From an uncultured Eubacteriales bacterium (GTDB lineage: Bacteria; Bacillota; Clostridia; Oscillospirales; Oscillospiraceae), in contig ONVI01000048.1 of assembly GCA_900321275.1 (NCBI GenBank), forward strand, positions 1 to 35,972: a stretch of DNA of 35,972 nt, written 5' to 3'. The notes under the pieces were generated by a model that did not search any database, had not been told where the DNA came from, and saw nothing but the letters and a program-made list of their open reading frames with translations. Each line of letters begins with the position of its first letter. Position 1 is the first letter of the stretch. Shown in pieces: positions 34,701 to 35,972 of this stretch. A program made the position numbers and the translations under genes.

Positions 34701-35753
34701 CTCAAGCAGTTCGCTGTGATTGCTGACGGTGTTACGATCGACGAAAACACCTACAAGGTCTTCCGCAACGCACGTTCTGACGCGGATACCGACTGCGGCG
34801 GCGATTACCTGACAGGCCAGAGCGGTGACAAGATCGGCGGATGGAACTGCGTATATTGGACAGGAGGCTTCGATGTTCTGTTCCAAAAAATCGACGGCTA
34901 CGGCAAAGATATGGACGGCGCTACCTTTACACTGTATAAGGCCAATGACACCGGCACGGCGATCACAGAACCCTTCCAGCGCTCTCAGAAGGATGTAACA
35001 GCCGTATCCGGGAACATTCATGAGAATGCGGCAGTGATGATAAAGGTGAAGGGCGCAGGCAACACAACAGAGGACAGGGCGGTCTACGGAGACGGTCTGG
35101 CCGTGTTCGAAAAAATCCCGCCCGGTGTCTACTTCATGAAGGAGACCAAGGTCGTCGATTCCAACGGCACGGACTTTACATCAAAGTACCGGACAGTAGA
35201 AGAACAGTACAAGATTGTGCTCGACAAGATGGGCTGGTATACAATCTATACTCCCGCGTACGGTTCGGACGGAAAGCCTGACTGGACAGCAGCATCGCTG
35301 CCGACAGCGCCGACGTCGAATTTCGTAAAGGATTCCAACGGAAAGTATACGAAACCGGCATCCCCGGCTTCTGTAGGAGACTTGGAGGTTTATACCGTTT
35401 TGAATATCGCCCCGACCGTGACACGCAAAGTAATTCTGCGCAAGGTGGATAGTGCATATAAACCTTTGGATAAGCCCGTGTTTACAGTTTATTATGCTGA
35501 TGGTCAGTCTATTGTAAGACTACAGAAACAGAATGGGATAGTCGAGACGCTGAAGGACTTAAAGGCTCAATCCTCTGGCGTAACCTGGATTGGCACTCTG
35601 CCATATGGTATATACTATCTGGTTGAGACAACGGATGCAGAAGGCAATTCCCTTGAACCCGGGTCAGAGATTCGCTATACTCTGACCGTCGGCGATGACA
35701 GCGTTACAGCACCCGGCAGCAGAGACGGAGTTGTAATCAAAGGACCAAACTGA
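19767..35753 (+). CDS. Giant adhesin, main segment: Cna-B/SpaA domains and five beta-helix modules
   Basis: The 5,328-codon segment is numbered from GTG 19767, but coding continues back to 19488, so this is not a true start. Residues about 210-340 resemble a collagen-adhesin-like strand module (WAHWKVTVNPSGY, DLTLADTF). A SpaA domain begins LTIVKMDKQTGK at 604; its Lys and the Glu of ITETTAP are the usual isopeptide pair. Cna-B-like domains follow (VMKIWQGG, LTVSKAWEDFNGN). Beta-helix 1 spans about 1099-1403. A tandem of domains sharing GAxLxVEE and FTNTR covers 1412-1905. An InlB-type repeat (VSFDSNGG...FLGWT) starts at 2036. Beta-helices 2 to 5 start at about 2243, 3074, 4039 and 4571. Two SpaA domains follow helix 3 and two follow helix 5 (YYMKETKV, YFMKETKV). 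The GGA(I/V) and F-x-x-C/N pattern recalls chlamydial polymorphic membrane proteins. The end, VVIKGPN, has no sorting signal. Confidence 0.85.
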   Translation: MTYLKAFTEPQTLTVRLKNGLSGAIKVACPSLEESDNLNDFLDDAAGYSYEGETETYSLSKPAFLAQDEVLHLNLSFSEIPEGQAGERQMALLAPMSYTLPAGLTVVEGSLPLAAITVPGVEEPFPASVSLGTDPDTGLQILTVVGNYGDQRDAVTAASTAGVTLSVAVKPDTIPEDYELGNGMTLPVELIRLTPDDYVPLTREYLGLDGSWAHWKVTVNPSGYTLNKGRDLTLADTFDDDYPTKKTKIDADQSIDYSSVKVKRDGVVVNDYSYDYSGNTGTFIIPDNTPVTIEYRTRISAQPGEAKTFRGTARLRDAAGEIASSTAGVTEEAVTIYPSPSDVGGMGDSFMVKLYVYADGQMQQGVVGAEFILLDASQRPLEYKVGDNKGQPVTFTTGSDGYVNIELNEEPGDVSIEKNTGYYLEMKQAVAGYQKDNTPYSFMITDDPSYDTGGFYQYYNGDTMKVRLYPASPGLRVSIHFSGSYALRADQKNAVTAILQKLEDNENWVEVERHPYTDTLYGSITFNEILYDASKGTYQNIYRVVEENERPWDLPDDIHLETTFYCLVNTGTADPKKEPQEFMAHSADDSVDVVIDNCYEEPQLTIVKMDKQTGKTLGGAVFSVYKIVNGAKSGEAVITYTTEADGELVIQGGSAFVSETLYGITETTAPTDYLLPQEEEWLYFYFCNDEYLEPSILANLPEGAEAINLTTSGDIITIDNQKEIITIPVMKIWQGGAWPADVTDVTIGLYRSVEGSGVVDPVYYDGSTTKRTVTLTSAAPYNNTAFTELPSRDAGGNIIYSIKEENIDGQDPLTAGYNQEYGTSSAGVYVVRNKPATTLTVSKAWEDFNGNPVADPAAQSPVTFDVYRSSTLFVDPDPTDGVTNADMMAFVSNLPKVREGVSFGAPDWNTSINDLDRQDDLGNLYYYYVLETVPSFGNELYELNEAAGEILIKNKIAPSTVGLTVTKAALKDDPRPESLYRDFEFTLKLQVDDNHPVRSWQVYTDAVNPDNNLVTDWNGEVKFTLKPTNPAQQPTEGASITLSLPVGVTATVTETYNPEYTVETSTDGGTTKESGSTFSYVTDSGTPELSLTYTNTLHVVCKVVKDNGTQVPFETLKSALKYIRTNPDDFDENTWTIYMLEDYTIPVTDVVELADEESLTLTTATTDETDLFHFKPGQETDRAVITRGGVGESMLTNAGTLTLENICLDGGNITATGDGGLVNSTGTLNLNNKTTLRNSAANGKGGAVYAEGPVNIIDGVSIIGNSAPSASALYLKGTLTMTGGSITGNTGAADGAVVVKDAGGVVYLSYSPVIIANTNAQGEAANLYIGIDSDNIVNVVDPGLNEDAQIGVTAQEGHMLIGEQFATAEYGQTANLNRFVNDVYGYRGKLKDGTSTNIVWDGLTIKIKKVVDPVGANANDRFTITLSSQSIIMSTYIIDGTLDYTVTAARQGRPGRIVLRNIKAEDEITISPMPVGNYTIAEDASNYNPTYKLGDMPIVDGSFTADDNCTVTVTNTRRLADVKLTKTLDDRLKAAGEAQDFGFTVKLTEADGTPVKGFTLAEGITTDENGEATFTMSLTDGNTAEHYDVKNFMAPVGATMTITETIDLNYEITASAVTMPEEGRGTAIPDKDTGNANIFAFDVTDDGADVTFANVRKMAEIELRKELVNKVSKTESFKFTVTLSRADGTAAANYIIYRDSADPAKNIVTNGSGQATILLELGEDESAKAITLTIPDGAKLVVEETDTNGHMGFYTTTYSINGAAATTGATATINAVSDTDRSIVFTNTRTTKTITVKNTVNGYSGNVVPFTYTATVTDGSESGNDYDAYDFEDGVLTFELTKDQTKTLTVPYGATLTVEEAFIVGYSTTVKRGGEAAVEALSDSFTVTTDMSSSSPLLFTNNQLIGLQLINNTSSELENVTVTVEKNNIYRVNADKKGQTLIGSNQTATLDIDSGDTAILEIQHDTSKMDTSQNYTVNGRTPADGYYYTIINEPSFHEYADPAILRVYDAADFEVKGKLRYSVQDSIVTFTEQPLVSFDSNGGAWTTEMDGYHDRDGDRKVYQKAVDTGAKVARPSSDPVYPTAEGIDFLGWTEYQEYAKQDHSTDTEIDPEKAYDFNTPVTAPITLYAVWAKPARDERVVTVKNGSNESLNVTATLSQDNIPTSGYALADGLTTNENGQASFELPAGESKNLTVPDGMELVLGLDKESLAVSSEYTLTASADNKSHTIDSVSRDGTVTFIPGICKITDSEGSVLYDSEGKPAVYGTLVAAFTAYPNITNAAAVKLLVDEYTIQEATPIAFPNKTMTLTTAGKNDTDFPYVGVRDRATIYRSTAGANAKCFTLSTGNVTLTNIVLDGGSELGVKIANTANGGLLFIEGGTLTVETGTTLRNCEYADYTDGNNSRGGAINIKKGTLNINAGLFTNLHARNGGAIYADGSATTMNLTGTNGSTNFENCIAEASGGAVYYNASGNLTIDGGTDNGFRVDAQGETQFDANNKKIEVSNPGIVFTSCVAKSSSVGNGGAIYINSSGVAVIRGCSFVECSAKVNINDNRQNGGGAIAANNVNTMTVSNCTFSACDTLTTGGAVFARIKDGTSMTVNNCIFRNDSCKGQGGGIGVYQNNENASTTALLTVNGCSFENCSSGTQNGSGGAIQSYLPCMSLNNSEFSDCWAGKEGGGINNYFGNNYTQQWSQSYLNMSGCTFTRCRAEDRFQVDIVVHYGGALNTKANTVNVDDCEFVECVSTLRDGGALHLGGCGAGSSATISNSTFTSCTAKKHGGAVFSSAETLEISNSKFYGCMSTADSGGAVYHGMNCRSEQNVKKETKITNCEFKQGCGAAINGSAVWTAAQSAVITGCTIEGCTTGNSGAIYLSDKDVKINTSGNKETGTTAIAVSLPSGALARGTITGGSITGCQAVSGSAVYVGHSAIFSSPTDDSGHFTDATLTISGNSVSGSNCGAIQTVDTGKLYFEGNVVVEKNTSSAEANDHDVLMQINGNTIINTTSNGLGSGAHIGVYVPGVNGDDIYGKHGKYSQPFGTYHKSTAGSNFLDAFFNNRDSELYGYQGDTYIHWGFYVCKITDAEGNTLKRTNGRDAVYQQMSQAVNDFTSVTGGEPVYIKMLVENYAVRQDTAITNFPAADITLTTASKSDTDHPYRGTEGTFSTIYRTNSENPLFSVGTDNAVFQLKDITLDGRRNDKTATEGAYKLITSDKGAIVVNSGTTLQYAKSDSGAAITAVQVTINGSYDTEKKEPTVKITNCTATGSGGAISTQNLTITNTSSKAGEYGTVFSSCASEADGGAAYVSGSTMSITGTLFQNCQSTGEGGAVCHSDSDANASSISNSSFASCSATLSGGAVSSKAVTLTLAQSVFDNCSSKQNGGAVNHAGTTGTTITDTVFTNCKTTGTGPDYGFGGSVYIEALTVAVSGGSFTNSTANNHGGALYCKNNADDSATTISGSAFESCSTNRVTDGAGGAIYSENKTLTLQKYTADDGTVTNTTINACIALGYSGAVHMATTDSILNIKDGTVISGCYADQGGAIYLPSEMTLNLTESPEFTQNGYTTSGGEVSDATEGACIYLSEGSRINLQGSPRFSRNILPNEPRIPNGGVTDYVRQDIYLAGYASDTEFDTNAASIYVVGELTGDTIWVWPEQSPHKLPNEQFAKILDGVTVSDDSLGHLRNALSDAVTNCSNGEYLAGVQLGTDTVNVYWDKMYTVSFKKIDNKGVRVPDAEFTLYKYQDLTRVSEEEAFIPENVVATAVSDNSDAQEKRGMVDFNAIRIGVYYMKETKVPISFKENNATYLVLVGTPYLSPNDNNRYLWEGDGPLNVANAEDLVAQHTTSAGRYYGIFPLDENKQAKLRANLASSSVGIENVRNDYQVSFMKVDSSGAALPGAAFTIYTAILDSSGQPDTFDDGYPKMMRWSRDGETYPDPAVSADGTAAYKDVKNKTLPKGMVYFREVPLGTYYLLETAYPERNGSGYRTFYLESDRVFKLEVEEKQGSREEVNVTLSEWKAADEDGPAHYEELSKDTNDEYYVVSNQEVVCKLTDANDNLLYVKGHEVWENKVSEARLFPAIYTTLEEGFEAAQAGSFVNRNGNPVIVNALKLKVLKDFTISKPILYNNDRKITFTTAETRVPWSREDSRDIYIFSTTRTSDTSRALISRAYKEDNSTDANAGALITLDDGADMTLQNIRLNGQKNTYYGRAFHVVDGSLTILDSVQLQNFKVSIRNSEKSDIRGGAILLEDNTSLTVDGGAQRRSAVFTSNQTVNYTEGGSDGGAIAIGENCTVSLSNAQFTSNSVLAAGNKKGNGGAISAAQANLPLRNVVFRNNEARNDGGAVYITGNSSLTADNCIFTGNEANTRDTNAGEGGAIAALSEAAAPSELTITGGTFTENSAANGGAIMIGDYGTLLLNETTMSSNKAACGSAVYAEDSAEVTAIDASITGNTASGENGGAINVGGVNARLYFGGSPTVFDNFGALGDTQQMNLVLNEDSNEVINTTADGLTNGVIGVFVIESDSNVFEKHGLPGKPFGTFQDKTARANPQVFRSDHALSLYGVRNEDNPNDDLIYWVDVICKLTDASDNILYQDIYLTINGKTETRKAQAVYARITAPDDQESDPNGFNASHDGFDAAGGTLYTKNGDTYTAYPNTNQTDIKLKMLRDYDIDKSIRYQGNRMVTFTTAETGDPTDVMRTRGDYFCFKTDRTGADGRAWIQRDLTPNTEPNNNWRNALIEAPMIAATGTALTLTDITLDGAKSSYTSRANGGIVNVASGSRLYVVNGAKLQNSATSASGGAVHVASGGALTMTGGEIIGNTASGNGGAVYVDPNASMTMANEVLTNGAVLRGTINGNTALNGAGIYLAFTDENNHAVLYISGEPYFGGTGTNAGGNFIVVDADGNPLGNFVRKGADFKPEGNDPTNGSKPYRKDNQDYYLVRQDIFIPGTAAPHNAIRITGKITSGDGSIWVWANDGEKGKVNHYEMLKQFAVIADGVTIDENTYKVFRNARSDADTDCGGDYLTGQSGDKIGGWNCVYWTGGFDVLFQKIDGYGKDMDGATFTLYKANDTGTAITEPFQRSQKDVTAVSGNIHENAAVMIKVKGAGNTTEDRAVYGDGLAVFEKIPPGVYFMKETKVVDSNGTDFTSKYRTVEEQYKIVLDKMGWYTIYTPAYGSDGKPDWTAASLPTAPTSNFVKDSNGKYTKPASPASVGDLEVYTVLNIAPTVTRKVILRKVDSAYKPLDKPVFTVYYADGQSIVRLQKQNGIVETLKDLKAQSSGVTWIGTLPYGIYYLVETTDAEGNSLEPGSEIRYTLTVGDDSVTAPGSRDGVVIKGPN
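23061..23975 (+). repeat. Beta-helix module 1 (type A end)
   Basis: It opens VVCKVVKDNG and continues to MLEDYTIPV and LTLTTAT, then GGAVY-type helical rungs. It closes with the VDPGLNEDAQIGV region and YGYRGKL...NIVWDG. It is the shortest module and has few Cys. Confidence 0.7.
26493..28980 (+). repeat. Beta-helix module 2 (type A end, Cys-rich)
   Basis: It opens GICKITDSEGSVLY, KLLVDEYTI, MTLTTAGKNDTDFPY. About 28 Cys occur in rungs such as GCSFVECSAK, NCTFSACD, GCSFENCSSG and DCEFVECVST, each near a GGAI/GGAV turn. It closes INTTSNGLGSGAHIGVYV, KHGKYSQPFGTY, LYGYQGDTYIHWG. Confidence 0.75.
28981..30900 (+). repeat. Beta-helix module 3 (type B end)
   Basis: It follows module 2 without a linker. 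It opens YVCKITDAEGNTL, KMLVENYAV, ITLTTASKSDTDHPY. Rungs FSSCASEADGGAAY, FQNCQSTGEGGAV and FDNCSSKQNGGAV follow. It closes VRQDIYLAGY, DTIWVWPE, FAKILDGVTV and VNVYWDK, then a SpaA domain. Confidence 0.75.
31881..33470 (+). repeat. Beta-helix module 4 (type A end)
   Basis: It opens VVCKLTDANDNLLY, KVLKDFTISK, ITFTTAETR. Rungs include FTSNQTV...DGGAIAIG and FRNNEARNDGGAVYI. It closes VINTTADGLTNGVIGVFV, KHGLPGKPFGTF, LYGVRNEDN...LIYWVD. Confidence 0.75.
33471..34867 (+). repeat. Beta-helix module 5 (type B end)
   Basis: It opens VDVICKLTDASDNILY, KMLRDYDIDK, VTFTTAETGDP. It has a short helical body (GGIVNVASG, SGGAVHVASG, GGAVYVDP). It closes VRQDIFIPGT, GSIWVWAND, FAVIADGVTI, NCVYWTGG, then two SpaA domains. 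Confidence 0.75.
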
Positions 35754-35790
35754 GATCAGGCAACCCACTCCGTAAGCAAAACAACATGCG

Positions 35791-35820
35791 CCCCCGGTCA
35801 GCGGGAAACCTGACCGGGGG
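35791..35820 (+). terminator. Hairpin after the giant gene, lacking a T-run
   Basis: Arms 35791-35801 (CCCCCGGTCAG) and 35810-35820 pair fully over 11 bp around an 8-nt loop. The bases after it are GCACAAAACA, so it is not a classic terminator alone. It may protect the 3' end of the transcript. Confidence 0.5.
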
Positions 35821-35833
35821 GCACAAAACAGAG

Positions 35834-35872
35834 AGCTCCTCAGATACGATGCATGTATCTGAGGAGCTTTTT
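35834..35872 (+). terminator. Strong intrinsic terminator of the giant gene
   Basis: Arms 35834-35847 (AGCTCCTCAGATAC) and 35855-35868 are exact complements over 14 bp with a 7-nt loop (GATGCAT), followed by five T (35868-35872). Confidence 0.9.
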
Positions 35873-35874
35873 GG

Positions 35875-35972
35875 GTAAGCGCACAATAAGCACCCGCCTA
35901 CCAAGTGACCCACATTTATGAGACAATCTCCGAGAGACTCGAAAAACTTCTAGTGAGTTTTTCGAGAAAACT
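35875..35972. mobile_element. Possible left end of an IS66-family insertion sequence (cut by window edge)
   Basis: Right after the terminator the sequence starts GTAAGCGCAC. IS66-family ends typically begin GTAAGCG. The remaining ~90 bp are gene-free. They include a perfect 11-bp inverted repeat (35938-35948 with 35956-35966, CTCGAAAAACT around TCTAGTG), as in transposon subterminal regions. No transposase is visible within the window and the 8-bp target duplication cannot be checked, so this is tentative. Confidence 0.3.

Larger units (their letters stand above)
15646..35753 (+). other. Whole locus: giant modular secreted adhesin (~6,700 aa if intact), frame broken three times
   Basis: The four open segments listed below read as one protein. 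Their modules follow on without loss of theme, and only the first has a promoter, ribosome site and signal peptide. The frame changes at about 17840-17880 (phase 1 to 0), right after 18868 (0 to 1) and right after 19487 (1 to 0). At the last two the bases missing against the repeat consensus are GA and GACC. Module order: signal peptide; Ala/Glu coiled coil; EEAK repeats; beta-rich module; WGDYTY module; leucine-rich repeats; second WGDYPY module; adhesin-like beta modules; SpaA and Cna-B domains; beta-helix 1; Cna-B-like tandem; InlB-type repeat; beta-helices 2 and 3; two SpaA; beta-helices 4 and 5; two SpaA. No LPXTG ends it. Whether the breaks are real (pseudogene) or assembly errors cannot be settled here. 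Confidence 0.8.

Noticed and set aside
35760-35780. GTAAGCAAAAC at 35772 as an IS end
   Set aside because: It matches only the first six bases of GTAAGCG and lies upstream of the intact terminators of the giant gene.

Overview
The window looks like chromosome of a fairly GC-rich Gram-positive bacterium, most likely a gut-type clostridial Bacillota. The grounds are near-consensus AGGAGG ribosome sites, sigma-A-like promoters with 17-nt spacers, an SbcCD pair, and a huge Cna-B/SpaA-type surface protein. No rRNA, tRNA or species marker is present, so the assignment is an inference.

Layout. (1) 23-5587, minus strand: a DUF3089-type alpha/beta hydrolase, then the sbcD-sbcC pair for DNA double-strand-end processing, with a 4-nt overlap. 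(2) 5763-6707, plus strand: a single secreted-protein gene with its own promoter and terminator and a Gly-Asn-Pro repeat tail. Its only well-placed start codon appears to be ACG. (3) 6716-13353, minus strand: a compact operon from one promoter, coding for a solute-binding protein, a fused two-domain permease with an unusual N-terminal extension, an ATPase, a GH13 alpha-glucosidase and a 103-residue unknown protein. The ABC proteins look like the Fe3+/phosphonate/hexose-phosphate group. The glucosidase suggests that sugars or sugar phosphates should be considered as cargo. (4) 13440-15365: a divergent promoter, a dispersed palindromic element, a threonine-aldolase-type PLP enzyme on the plus strand, a shared hairpin terminator, and a small polytopic membrane protein on the minus strand. 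The gap 15251-15645 has no gene. It holds the membrane-protein promoter, a second inverted copy of part of the dispersed element, and the promoter and structured leader of the next gene.

(5) 15646-35753, plus strand: one giant exported, modular adhesin-like protein filling more than half the window. Restored, it would be about 6,700 residues. In order it has a signal peptide, Ala/Glu coiled coil, EEAK repeats, a beta-rich module, a leucine-rich-repeat region, an adhesin-like module, SpaA/Cna-B domains, and then five right-handed beta-helix modules. These are full of GGA(I/V) and Cys motifs, and each opens with a VCK/ICK cap. Cna-B-like, InlB-type and SpaA domains lie between them. As given, the reading frame breaks three times in the first 4 kb. 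Two breaks fall at the same base of a 225-bp duplicated stretch, which suggests misassembly or recombination. No cell-wall sorting signal is visible at the C-terminus.

(6) 35754-35972: two hairpins close the transcription unit, and the window ends in what may be the first ~100 bp of an IS66-like element.
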